64,000 nt of DNA from 40CM-2-70-7 sp035505915. GTDB taxonomy: Bacteria > Gemmatimonadota > Gemmatimonadetes > Gemmatimonadales > GWC2-71-9. Every line of letters starts with the position of its first letter. Position 1 is the first letter of the stretch. The position numbers and the translations under genes were made by a program. This document shows positions 25,169 to 34,100 of the stretch, one piece after another. The notes under the pieces were generated by a model, which saw only the letters and a list, made by a program, of their open reading frames with translations, searched no databases and was not told where the DNA came from. The stretch is from assembly GCA_035505915.1 (NCBI GenBank), contig DATJQI010000028.1:27444-91443 (forward strand). The letters run 5' to 3'.

Positions 25169-25794
25169 TAGAGTGCTCCTCTCGCGTTGATCCCCGGCGC
25201 CGGGCTCGCCGCCCGCAGCCGGAGCATCACGCTCCGTTGTTCAAGTCCGTGATTGATCAATTCCACATCGCCCCGGGTGTCGCCTTCCGCGCGCAGCTGG
25301 GCGATCTGCACCAGCATCACTTCGAGATCCTGCAGCAGGCTCGCGAGGCGCGGGTCCCGGGCGGCGGGGGAGTTCAGCATCAGGCGCGTCGTGACGAGCA
25401 GGTCCTGCGCCTGAACGGCGTAGTCCGCGTCCACCCGCCCCGTCCGCGATTGCGCGCGGAAGCTCGTCAGCAGGGCTTCGGTGCGGGTGAGGTACGGCGC
25501 CGCGGCCACGCGATAGGCGACGTCCGCGTCGCGCGCGGGGGTCGTTCCCGGCGTGGTCCCGGGATGGCCGGCGGTCAGACGGCCGATGGCGACTCCGATC
25601 ACCAGGACGGCGGCGACGGCGGCGCTCCACCGCAGCCACGGAGCGAGGCGCACCACCTTCACCGCGTCGCGGCGCCGGGCCCGCTCGGCCTGGATCCGCG
25701 TCCACATCTCGTCCCGGGGCGTCTCGGGCGGGCGATGGTAGTCGCGCGCCAGGCGCTGCAGCTCTTCGTCCCGACGGTCGTTCATCGGATCCAT
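25168..25794 (-). CDS. putative membrane-anchored anti-sigma factor
   Basis: The 208-residue protein has a soluble N-terminal part (DEELQRLARDYHRPPETPRD), one membrane helix at about residues 53-71 (WSAAVAAVLVIGVAIGRL), and a helical C-terminal part. No zinc motif is present. The gene overlaps the ECF sigma gene by 13 bases, which makes an anti-sigma role the best guess. The two downstream HEAT proteins may act on its outer domain. The function is inferred from position and topology. Confidence 0.6.
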   Translation of the reverse strand: MDPMNDRRDEELQRLARDYHRPPETPRDEMWTRIQAERARRRDAVKVVRLAPWLRWSAAVAAVLVIGVAIGRLTAGHPGTTPGTTPARDADVAYRVAAAPYLTRTEALLTSFRAQSRTGRVDADYAVQAQDLLVTTRLMLNSPAARDPRLASLLQDLEVMLVQIAQLRAEGDTRGDVELINHGLEQRSVMLRLRAASPAPGINARGAL

Positions 25795-26324
25795 TCTCCC
25801 GCGAAATCGGCCAGCGCGTCCCGGAGCTTCGCCCGGGCGCGCGACAACTGGGCCTTGGAGGTGCCGGTCTCGATGTCGAGCGCGGCCCCGATCTCCTCGT
25901 GTGTGTAGCCTTCCACGTCGTGCAGCAGGAACACGGTGCGATATCCCTCCGGCAGTCCGTCGATCGCCTGCGCCAGCCGCCGCTTCAGATCCGGCTCGGC
26001 CCGGGGCGCGCCGCCCGGCACGCCGTCCGCCTCTTCCAGGTCCGCCTCGCGCTTCCGGAACCGCTTCACCTTCCGGAGGCCGTTCAGCGCCACCGAGGTC
26101 GCGATGCTGTGCAACCAGGTGGAGAAGGCCGCCTCGCCGCGGAACGTGTCGAGCTTCTCGAACGCCCGGATGAACGTTTCCTGCGTGAAGTCGCGCGCCA
26201 GATCGTCGTCACCGGCCATGCGGTACGACAACCGGTAGACGCGGTCCACGTGGGCGTCGTACAGCGCCCGCTCCGCCGCCGGATCTCCGGCGCGGACTCT
26301 GGCGATCAGCTCACGGTCGTCCAC
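25782..26324 (-). CDS. ECF-type RNA polymerase sigma factor
   Basis: The 180-residue protein has region 2 (LARDFTQETFIRAFEKLDTF, then FSTWLHSIATSVALNGLRK) and region 4 (LPEGYRTVFLLHDVEGYTHE, then GTSKAQLSRARAKLRDAL). GTG start with GGAG a few bases upstream. It leads a four-gene operon with overlapping or abutting frames: sigma, membrane anti-sigma, HEAT 1, HEAT 2. A heptad hairpin separates it from upp. Confidence 0.9.
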   Translation of the reverse strand: MDDRELIARVRAGDPAAERALYDAHVDRVYRLSYRMAGDDDLARDFTQETFIRAFEKLDTFRGEAAFSTWLHSIATSVALNGLRKVKRFRKREADLEEADGVPGGAPRAEPDLKRRLAQAIDGLPEGYRTVFLLHDVEGYTHEEIGAALDIETGTSKAQLSRARAKLRDALADFAGEWIR

Positions 26325-26393
26325 GGGGCTCCGGGTGACGGGTCCTGCCCTTCACTAGGCTCTGACACGGGTGGGGGGGAAAGGGTTACGCGG

Positions 26394-26470
26394 CGAACGC
26401 GGAAGTCGGAATGGGGAACGCGGAACCGGCCGGGCCGCCAGTTCCGCGTTCCGCAATCCGCATTCCGACT
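26394..26470. repeat. inverted repeat built from GGAANNN heptads, locus 2
   Basis: The left arm (26394-26429) has CGAACGC, GGAAGTC, GGAATGG, GGAACGC and GGAACCG in 7-base register. The right arm (26437-26470) has its complement, AGTTCCG CGTTCCG CAATCCG CATTCCG. Over the 16 bases next to the loop the match is almost perfect, and the arms differ by exactly one heptad, as if one unit had been gained or lost. It starts six bases after the upp stop codon and could serve as terminator. Confidence 0.7.
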
Positions 26471-26475
26471 TTGAC

Positions 26476-27117
26476 TTACCTCGTTCCGAACAGCCTATCC
26501 CCCGCATCCCCGAGCCCGGGCAGGATGTAGCCCTTGTCGTTGAGCTGGCGGTCGAGGGACGCGGTGTAGACCGGCACGTCGGGGTGGGCGTCGAGCATGG
26601 CCTTCACGCCGGCGGGGGCGGCAACGAGACACAGGAAGCGAATTTTCGTGGCGCCCGCCTTCTTGAGGGCGGCGACGGCGGCGACGGCGGACCCGCCGGT
26701 GGCGAGCATCGGGTCGAGCACGAAGAAGTCCCGGCTCTGCTCGCCGGCGGGGATCTTGAAGTAGTAGTCGACCGGCTGGAGGGTGTCGTGGTCCCGGTAG
26801 AGGCCGATGTGGCCCACGCGCGCCGACGGGATCAACTGGGCGATGCCTTCCACCATGCCGAGGCCCGCCCGAAGGATGGGCACGAGGGTGAGCTTCTTGC
26901 CCGCGACCTGAACGCCGGTGGTCCGTTCGAGCGGCGTTTCGATCTCGATCGGCTCGAGCGGGAGGTCCTTGGTGGCCTCGTAGGCCATCAGCATGGCGAT
27001 TTCCGACGCGAGGAGCTTGAAGTCGCGGGTCGAGGTCCGCCGGTCCCGCAGCAGCGTGAGCTTGTGCTGGATGAGGGGGTGCCCGAGGACCGTCAGGTTC
27101 GTGAAGGCGGGAGGCAT
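26476..27117 (-). CDS. upp: uracil phosphoribosyltransferase
   Basis: Upp makes UMP from uracil and PRPP (pyrimidine salvage). The 213-residue protein has the PRPP loop VLDPMLATGGSA, the uracil-binding end LPGLGDAGDRLFGTR, and the flexible TKLTLVPILRAGLGM-type segment (LTLVPILRAGLGM). ATG at 27117 is preferred; a TTG three codons upstream is possible but has no better ribosome site. It diverges from the CsgG-like gene. Confidence 0.96.
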   Translation of the reverse strand: MPPAFTNLTVLGHPLIQHKLTLLRDRRTSTRDFKLLASEIAMLMAYEATKDLPLEPIEIETPLERTTGVQVAGKKLTLVPILRAGLGMVEGIAQLIPSARVGHIGLYRDHDTLQPVDYYFKIPAGEQSRDFFVLDPMLATGGSAVAAVAALKKAGATKIRFLCLVAAPAGVKAMLDAHPDVPVYTASLDRQLNDKGYILPGLGDAGDRLFGTR

Positions 27118-27146
27118 GGGGCTCAACCTACGGCGGCGGGCCTCGG

Positions 27147-27174
27147 TTGCAAGCGGCCACGGCGCGGCTACTTT
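27147..27174 (+). promoter_or_regulatory. possible promoter of the CsgG-like gene
   Basis: TTGCAA (27147-27152) and TACTTT (27169-27174) are separated by 16 bases in the 103-base gap between upp and the divergent CsgG-like gene. A start about 40 bases downstream leaves a normal leader with GGAGA before the GTG. Confidence 0.42.
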
Positions 27175-27220
27175 CTTCCCCTGCGATGCCGACGTTTCCT
27201 TTACTAGTGGAGAAAGCGCC

Positions 27221-28507
27221 GTGAACCGTACCCTGGTGTTCGCCGTCCTCCTGGGACTCGCCGGGTCCCCGCTGGCCGCGCAGAAGAAGAAGCTCGCCGT
27301 GATGGACTTCGACTACTCCCAGGTCCGCTCGTCGGTGACCGACGTGTTCGGATCGGACGTGGACGTCGGCAAGGCCATCGCGGACCTGGTCTACGCCGCG
27401 CTGCAGAAGGACGGCAGTTACGATCTGGTCCCGCGGCAGCCGACACCCGCCGCGAACCGCCAGAACGCGGGCGCCGCGCAGACCCTGGCGCAGCAGACCG
27501 GCGCCGACGCGGTCGTGATGGGGTCGGTGGTGAGCTACGGCAAGCAGACGGGGCAGACCGCCGGCATCTCGATCGGCGGGATCGGGCTGGGCAAGAAGAC
27601 GACCATCGCCTACGTCAGCCTGTCGGTGCAGTTCGTCCAGGCGGCCGCGCCGACGCCGGTGGCGATGGCGGCGGGCCAGGGGGACGCCAAGGGCTCGGGC
27701 ACGTCGCTGCTCGGCAACGTCAACGTGGCCGGGCTCGCCGCGAACGGCGAGGTCAACATGTCGGGCGGCGACTACCAGAAGACCATCATCGGGCAGGCGA
27801 CGCAGAAGGCGGTGGACAACCTGAGCGCGTCGATCATTTCGCAGGCCGGCCAGCTCGCCTCGTCCAAGCCGGCGCCCGCCATGCCCGCGATGCCGTCGAT
27901 GCCCTCGGCGCCGGCGCCCGCCACGCCGTCCGTCCCGTCGGGCCCGCTGCCGGCGGCCTACACCACGCCGGTGTCGGGGCCGTTCATGTGGGCGGCGTAC
28001 AACTTCCAGGGCACCGAGCACTTCAAGTACACGGTCAGCATGGTGGAGAACCGCATTCCCACACCCGGGATCTACACGCTCGACGCGTCGAAGAACGGCG
28101 GGAATGTCATGGTGAACGTCGTGTGGACCCTGGGCGCGGACCACGGCTCCGGGACGCTGGTGTTCGCGCCCGGACAGGCGATGATCTCCCCGATGCAGCT
28201 GATGAGCCTCGGACCGGCGGGGGCCCTGCTCTTCAATCCCGCCCTCGGGTTCATGTTCGCGGGGCAGCAGTGGGCCGTGGGGTCCCAGTGGAGCACCACG
28301 CACAACGGCGAGACGGTGTCCTTCAAGGTGATCTCGACCTGCTCCGTCGCCGGTGTGCAGGGGGTGCGGGGGCAGATGAGCAAGGACGCGGCCGTCGTGA
28401 TGGACATGTGCGTTTCACCGAACGTCGGTCTGCCGCTCTCCGAGACGTTCAATAAGGACGACGGCAGCGCCAACTTCTCGATGACGGCCATCGAGTTTCA
28501 TCCGTAA
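27221..28507 (+). CDS. secreted CsgG/HfaB-like protein
   Basis: The 428-residue protein has a signal peptide (TLVFAVLLGLAGSPLAAQ). A CsgG/HfaB-type domain follows at about residues 20-190, with KKLAVMDFDYSQVRSSV, ADLVYAALQKDGSYDLVPRQ and a repeated GAxxVVMGSVVSYG block. A Pro/Ala-rich linker (about 210-245) leads to a beta-rich C-terminal domain of unknown type. CsgG proteins form outer-membrane secretion channels, but this one lacks a clear lipobox cysteine, so it may be a periplasmic relative. GTG start with GGAGA seven bases upstream. A strong hairpin terminator follows. Confidence 0.72.
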   Translation: MNRTLVFAVLLGLAGSPLAAQKKKLAVMDFDYSQVRSSVTDVFGSDVDVGKAIADLVYAALQKDGSYDLVPRQPTPAANRQNAGAAQTLAQQTGADAVVMGSVVSYGKQTGQTAGISIGGIGLGKKTTIAYVSLSVQFVQAAAPTPVAMAAGQGDAKGSGTSLLGNVNVAGLAANGEVNMSGGDYQKTIIGQATQKAVDNLSASIISQAGQLASSKPAPAMPAMPSMPSAPAPATPSVPSGPLPAAYTTPVSGPFMWAAYNFQGTEHFKYTVSMVENRIPTPGIYTLDASKNGGNVMVNVVWTLGADHGSGTLVFAPGQAMISPMQLMSLGPAGALLFNPALGFMFAGQQWAVGSQWSTTHNGETVSFKVISTCSVAGVQGVRGQMSKDAAVVMDMCVSPNVGLPLSETFNKDDGSANFSMTAIEFHP

Positions 28508-28526
28508 CCGCGGGTCACCGAACATC

Positions 28527-28556
28527 AAAGGGGGCCCCGTTCGGGCCCCCTTTTCT
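28527..28556. terminator. strong hairpin terminator between convergent genes
   Basis: An 11-base perfect stem, AAAGGGGGCCC (28527-28537) with GGGCCCCCTTT (28543-28553), closes a five-base loop and runs into TTTCTTT on the plus strand. It ends the CsgG-like gene. Because the stem begins with AAA it could also act in the other direction, where the VOC gene stops at 28557. Confidence 0.88.
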
Positions 28557-29468
28557 TTACCGGCGCTTCCTGGTCTTCTTCGCCGGCCTCTTCTTGGGTT
28601 TCGCCTTCCCGGACTTGGTCTTCTTTTTCGCCGGTGCCTTCTTTTTCTTGGCGGCCTTCTTCTTTGGCTTCGCTTTCGCGGACTTCATCGACTTCGGCGG
28701 CTCGAAGGTCGCGAAGGCGGCGCCCTGGGGATCGACGCCGGCGATGATGTGGCCGCCGCCCGGGACCTCCATGGGTCCCATCATCACCTGCCCGCCGCTC
28801 TTCTTGGTGAACTCGGCTGCCTTGGCGGCACTGGGGACGTTGACGTAACAGAGCCAGTGCGGGGGTGCCGGCATGTCGGCGGGCTTCTTGTACATCCCGC
28901 CGAGGTCGCGGGAGCCGCCGGCGTTCCGGAAGACCTGATAGGTCCCGGCCGGCCCCATGTCCAGCGCCTCCCGCTTCTCCCAGCCGAACAGGGAGCTGTA
29001 GAAGCGCCAGGCGGCGTCGAGGTCGGCGGCGATCATCTCATGCCAGGAGAATTCACCGGGCCCGGGCTCGGTGTCAGGCGAGAGTCCGGCGCTGCCGCGG
29101 TAGATCGCGAAGGTCGCGCCCTGGTGGTCGGCCAGCACGGCGAACCGTCCCATCGTGGGGATGTCGGTGCCGGGGACGTACACCTTGCCGCCCATGCTTT
29201 GGGCCTTGTGCACGGTTCCGTCGACGTCGGTCACTTCCACGTAGGGGACCCAGTGGGAGGGGCTACCCATCTTCTGTGCGTCTTCAGGCAGCTTCATCAC
29301 GCCGCCGACCGTGACCTTGGGGGTCTTCCACATCCGGTAGGACGGGTCCTGCGCGTGGGCTTCGGTGGTCCAGCCGGCCAGCTTGCCATAGAACGCGATG
29401 GCGCCGTCCGGGTCGGTGGTCATCAACTCGTGCCAGCAGAAGCGGCCGGCGGTGGACATTGGGCTCAT
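28557..29468 (-). CDS. two-domain VOC (glyoxalase-fold) protein with Lys/Ala-rich tail
   Basis: The 303-residue protein has two VOC modules, about residues 8-125 and 137-255, beginning FCWHELMTTDPDGAIAFYGK and FSWHEMIAADLDAAWRFYSS. The tail from about residue 262 is made almost only of K, A and P, much like bacterial histone H1-like proteins. The enzyme may act on a small aldehyde or be a binding protein; the tail could bind DNA or another polyanion. ATG start. It is convergent with the CsgG-like gene and separated from it by a terminator. Confidence 0.8.
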   Translation of the reverse strand: MSPMSTAGRFCWHELMTTDPDGAIAFYGKLAGWTTEAHAQDPSYRMWKTPKVTVGGVMKLPEDAQKMGSPSHWVPYVEVTDVDGTVHKAQSMGGKVYVPGTDIPTMGRFAVLADHQGATFAIYRGSAGLSPDTEPGPGEFSWHEMIAADLDAAWRFYSSLFGWEKREALDMGPAGTYQVFRNAGGSRDLGGMYKKPADMPAPPHWLCYVNVPSAAKAAEFTKKSGGQVMMGPMEVPGGGHIIAGVDPQGAAFATFEPPKSMKSAKAKPKKKAAKKKKAPAKKKTKSGKAKPKKRPAKKTRKRR

Positions 29469-29631
29469 AGGCGACTCGTCGGTGAGTACGGGGGGCGGAA
29501 ACCTATGGCGGCCGCGCGGAAGGTCGCAAGTGATGGAGCGGCGGAGGAGAACGGCCCAGGTTCCGTCGTTTCCAGGCGCGGGGCTCCCATCGTTTCCGCC
29601 TGCCCACTAAGTTGTTGATCCTGTTTTCCCG

Positions 29632-29704
<73 letters not shown>

Positions 29705-29715
29705 CTCCCCTCCCA

Positions 29716-31113
29716 TCACCGCGGCGGCAGTAGCCGCGTCCGGAGATAGTCGTTCAAGAACACCGGCCGGATGGACGGCGCGAACTGGTCCAGCTGGTGG
29801 ATCTTTCTGGTCTGCGCGTAGTCCAGGAAATTGATCTTCCCCCAGTGCGCCTTGAACGGGATGTTGCGCCGCTGGAGCTCCCGCCAGAGACCCTCGAGAT
29901 GGGTCGAAATCCCCGCGATCCCCGCCGCGTCGAGATCCTCCGTCAGGTACTGAAAATCGAACTTGATGATCCGGTCCAGCCCCGGCCAGTTCCACGGCGA
30001 CATGTAATGGTCGTCGGTCTTGGTGAGCTGGATTTCGATGGGCAGGTTGGGCCACCCGGCCTTCGCGTAATACTCCCGGCACGTCTCTAGCACCCGCTGC
30101 GTGTCCGCCGGATCGAAGCCCCACTCCGACAGCGCGACGGTGAGCGGCGAGAACCGGTCCACCGGGATCATGTTCCGCAGCGGGCCCTCATTGACCTGGG
30201 TGCCGAAGGTGAGCGCGAGGATCTTCAGGAGAATGTCTTCGATCCAGTCGAGCACCGGCCCCGGGTGGGCGAGCTTCTGGACCAGGCTCATCACGAACCG
30301 GATCGCCTTCTCGGATTTGTCGCCGGGATAGTTCCCCAGCGGATTCCCTTTGCCCGGCAGGAGCACGGCCGTCCACAGGAGCCCCTTGTTGCTGTCGGGA
30401 ATCCAGTTGATGCGCCAGAAGTCGTAGGTCTTCGCGGTCCGGGCCAGGTCGCTCAGCACGGTCTCGATGCCGACGATCTTCTGCACCACCCGGTAATACG
30501 GCTCGTCGATGAGGCCGAACCGCACCTTCGTGATGATCCCGATCGCGCCCAGCGAGCAGACCACCGCCCGGAAGTCCGGCTCCGCGCGCGTCACCCGCCG
30601 CTCCACCACCGACGTCCCGTCCGGGCCCACCGTGACGAATTCGACCCACTCGAGCGTGTGGAAGAGCGTCACCCGGTCGGTGGGAGGCGCCGTGTTGGTC
30701 GAGATCAACCCGGCGAGCGTCTGCTCGTCGGTGCCCCCGGTGGCGACCAGCGACTTGCCCCGCGGCGTGCAGCGGGACAGCTCGATCAGGAAATCGTGCA
30801 GACGCCAGTTGGCGGACGCGGTGACCGCGCTGAAATCGGGGTCGAACTCGAGCGTGTGCGGCAGATCGTAGATGTCGATGAGCGCGTCCGAGACCACGAT
30901 ATCGCAGGTCGAGTGCAGGCTCCCCGGGATCCGGATGGAGTCCGGCTTCCAGGGCCGTCCGGCCAGGAGGTCCGTGAGGCAGCGCTTGAGCTCGTCCACG
31001 GACCGGGGCCGGTAATACAGACGGGGCCGGATCTGGATGGTGTGGGACCAGTCGGTGAGCATGGGCACCGACGGCTGGTCGATATCGGGGAGCGGAATCG
31101 GCGGCGTGGTCAT
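29716..31113 (-). CDS. FAD-dependent sugar-lactone oxidase (ALO/GulLO family)
   Basis: The 465-residue protein has an FAD-binding PCMH domain (about residues 20-195) with PGSLHSTCD, in which the histidine may carry the flavin, and ATGGTDEQTLAGLISTNTAP. A C-terminal D-arabinono-lactone oxidase domain follows, ending in the family motif AHWGKINFL. The enzyme should oxidise an aldonolactone or alditol to a keto product with oxygen or another acceptor. ATG start, 21 bases after the kinase gene upstream in the same direction. Confidence 0.85.
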   Translation of the reverse strand: MTTPPIPLPDIDQPSVPMLTDWSHTIQIRPRLYYRPRSVDELKRCLTDLLAGRPWKPDSIRIPGSLHSTCDIVVSDALIDIYDLPHTLEFDPDFSAVTASANWRLHDFLIELSRCTPRGKSLVATGGTDEQTLAGLISTNTAPPTDRVTLFHTLEWVEFVTVGPDGTSVVERRVTRAEPDFRAVVCSLGAIGIITKVRFGLIDEPYYRVVQKIVGIETVLSDLARTAKTYDFWRINWIPDSNKGLLWTAVLLPGKGNPLGNYPGDKSEKAIRFVMSLVQKLAHPGPVLDWIEDILLKILALTFGTQVNEGPLRNMIPVDRFSPLTVALSEWGFDPADTQRVLETCREYYAKAGWPNLPIEIQLTKTDDHYMSPWNWPGLDRIIKFDFQYLTEDLDAAGIAGISTHLEGLWRELQRRNIPFKAHWGKINFLDYAQTRKIHQLDQFAPSIRPVFLNDYLRTRLLPPR

Positions 31114-31134
31114 GGATACTCTGGGGTGAAGGGC

Positions 31135-34100
31135 CTAGTTGGTGAAGCCGGGAACCAGCATGTCTGCCAGACGCTCGGGGCGCTTGCCGCCGGCGCCGCG
31201 GAACCAGCCGTCGGCCTCGCGGACCATCGCCCTGCCTTCATCGCCGCCGATCAGGACCCCGAGGGCGCGCCGCCCCGCCGCGGCGTAGCCGCGCAGGTCG
31301 GTTTCCCAGGCGGCCGCGACGCCGCGGCGCAGCCCCGCCACCGCGCGATCGACGTGCCCCTGGCGGTGATCCACACCCGCGCGCAGCAGGGCCGCCAACG
31401 CGGAGGCCCACGGCATCCGCTCCCGCTCGAGCCGCGCGGTATCGCGGGCCGCGGTCTGGAGCAGCCGTTCCCGCTCGGACGCGGACGCGGCGCCACTCGC
31501 GCCGAGCGCGCAGCGGGCCCGGAGGTGCCGGGTTTCGATGCGGACCGCCTGGACCCTCAGGAGAATGGAGCGGCGGACCTGCGGCCAGCGCGCGCCGAAC
31601 CGTGACCAGGCCGCCTGGCCGAGTCCCTCATAGAGGTCGGCCTGGCACATCGCGACCATGCTCCACCAGTGCGGGATGTGGAACGCCTCGCCGGACCAGG
31701 GCGCCATGTAGAGATCCGACAGACGCCGCGCCTCCTCGGGCTCGTCCCGCACCACCCACATGATGTTGCCCCGCCCGGCGCCCGCCTGCGCGGCGGAGTA
31801 CCGGTCGCCGTGCGACTCCGCCTCCCGCAACGCCGCCGGGACCCGGCGCGACAGCTCGTCCCATGCCCCGGTCAGCATCAGCGAGGCCAGTGAGTATTCC
31901 TGAGCCGAGTCCACTTCCCACCAGACGCCGCGGCACTGGGCCCGGAGGATCCGCTCCGCCCGGTCGCAGGCCTCGAGCGAGGGCACGAATTCACCGAGAA
32001 AGTGGCGGACGATCCCCTCGGCCAGGTGGGAGATCCCGATGGCGTGGGGATGCCCCGTGCGCTCCGCCAGCTCCCGGGTCGCGACGACCAGACGCGCGGC
32101 CCGGTCGCGGGACGGCCCTCCCACGACCGACACGAACGCGGCTTCGCAGGCGAGCGCCCGGGCGATGCGGTACGGCTCGCCCGCGCGGAGGGCCAGGAGG
32201 AGGTGCTGGGTCTGAAAATCGGCGGCACGCAGGTTGTCGAGGCGCACCAGTCCCAGGGCCACGGTCCAGCACACGTCGAGCTGGCGGATGGTCGCGGGGG
32301 GAAGGGCGTCGGCGGGGCGCTCGTGGAACCTGAGTCCGCGGAGGCGCACCATCGCGCGGCGGCCCAGGAGGCGCAGCAGCGCCACGGCCCGCGAGCCGGC
32401 GGGCCGGACCCCGACGGCGTGCAGCACCTCGTCCACCACCGCGAAGCCGCGCTCGACGTGACCGCACCGGAGGTACTGATCGGCCGCCCGCCGCCGCAGC
32501 TCGAGGGCGGCGACCGGCCCCGCCTGGGGCGCCGCGCCGAGCAGGACGTCCGCGGCGTCGAGGCCGCGTCCGGCGTTGGCCAGCGCGTCCCCGAGCTTCA
32601 CCTCCAGCGGGTGCGTCTCCTCGCCGGCCCCGCGCGCCAGCTCGAGGGCCCGGGCGTACAGATCGGCGGCGCGGTCGAACGCCAGAGTCCGGGCCGCGTT
32701 GTCCGCGGCGAGCGTGGCGTAGCGACGGGCCCGGGCCCGGTCGCCGACGCCCAGATAGTGCTCATAGAGCGTGACCGGGTCCGTGCCGCCGTGGGATTCC
32801 ATCGCCTGGGCCAGCCGCCGGTGGGTGTCGGCCAGGCGCTCCGGGGAGATGCCGGCCACCACCGCTTCTCGGATGCGGTCGTGGTACAGCTCGAGGTGGT
32901 CGGCCGAGCCCGAGGGCCGGAGGAGGTGACCGGCCAGGAGCGCGCCCGTGAAGGGGCGCTCGTCCCGCACGCCGGCCGCGGCCCGGGCCACCAGCACGTC
33001 GAGGGGCCGGGCCGCGACCGCCAGGGCCTCGAGGAGGTTGCGGGCATCCGCGGGCAGCTCGGCGATGCGGGTGGCCAGCAGATCCTCGGTGCTGACGCGC
33101 AGGTGACGATCGCCGCCGCCCGCCGCCGAGTAACGCGCGAGCTGCTCGATCAGGAACGGGGAGCCGCCCGCTTCGCGGGCGATCGTCTCCGCCAGCCCGG
33201 CGCCCGCCCCGAGCCACGTCTCGGCCAGGGCGCGGGCCTCGTCGGGCGAGAGCGCGGCGATGGGCAGCTCGCGGGCCTGCGACTGACGGGAGCGGGAGAC
33301 GAAGGTCTCGAGGTGCGGGTTGTCTTCGACCTCGTCGCTCCGGTAGGCGACCAGGAGAAGCAGGGCCGGCGGGTCGGGCGGCGCGAGCAAGGCTTCGAGG
33401 AGGCGGGCGCCGTCGCGGTCGCCCCACTGGAAGTCGTCGATCGCCAGGACGACGGGGGATCGGGCGGCGACCTGACGCAGGAGGCGGCGCAGGGCGGCGA
33501 CGGCTTCGCGCCGGACCTGCTCGGGATCGCGGCTTTCCAGGGACTCGTCGGCAGGGATCCAGCCGATGCGGCCCAGCGCGGGAAAGAGCCGCGCGGCCGC
33601 GGCCAGCCCCGGCGTGGCCAGCTCGGCCTGGCGCTCGGGCGGGAGCGCGAGCAGCCAGCGGCTCAGACTGTCGAGCACGCCGTCCAGACCCTTGAAGGGC
33701 ACGGTCTCGCGCACGTAGCAGCGGCCCGCGAAGACGACGGCGCCCTCGGCGCGGACCCGGCCCAGAAACTCGTCGAGCAGTGAGCTCTTCCCGGCGCCGG
33801 ACACCCCGTGCAGCAGGACCGTGACGGCCGCGCCTTCCCGCGCCGCGCGGTAGGCCGACTGGAGCCGGGCCAGGTGGGTCTCGCGCCCGACCAGCGGGGG
33901 ACGCCCGGCCGGGCCGGCGCCCTCGGCGGCCTCCATTCCCAGACACCGCAGGACTTCGGTGCCGCCGGCGCGCCCGTGAGGCTCGGTGACCAGCAGCCGC
34001 GCGCAGAGGTCGACCAGATCCGCCGGCAAGGCCGCCCCCGTCCGGTCCGCCCGCGGCGCCGGGTGCGTCAGCTTCTGCGAGATGACGGCGAGATAATCGC

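Noticed and set aside
26338..26392. Hairpin-like G-rich run between sigma gene and heptad repeat
   Set aside because: Only a G tract without a pairing arm; no terminator can be supported.
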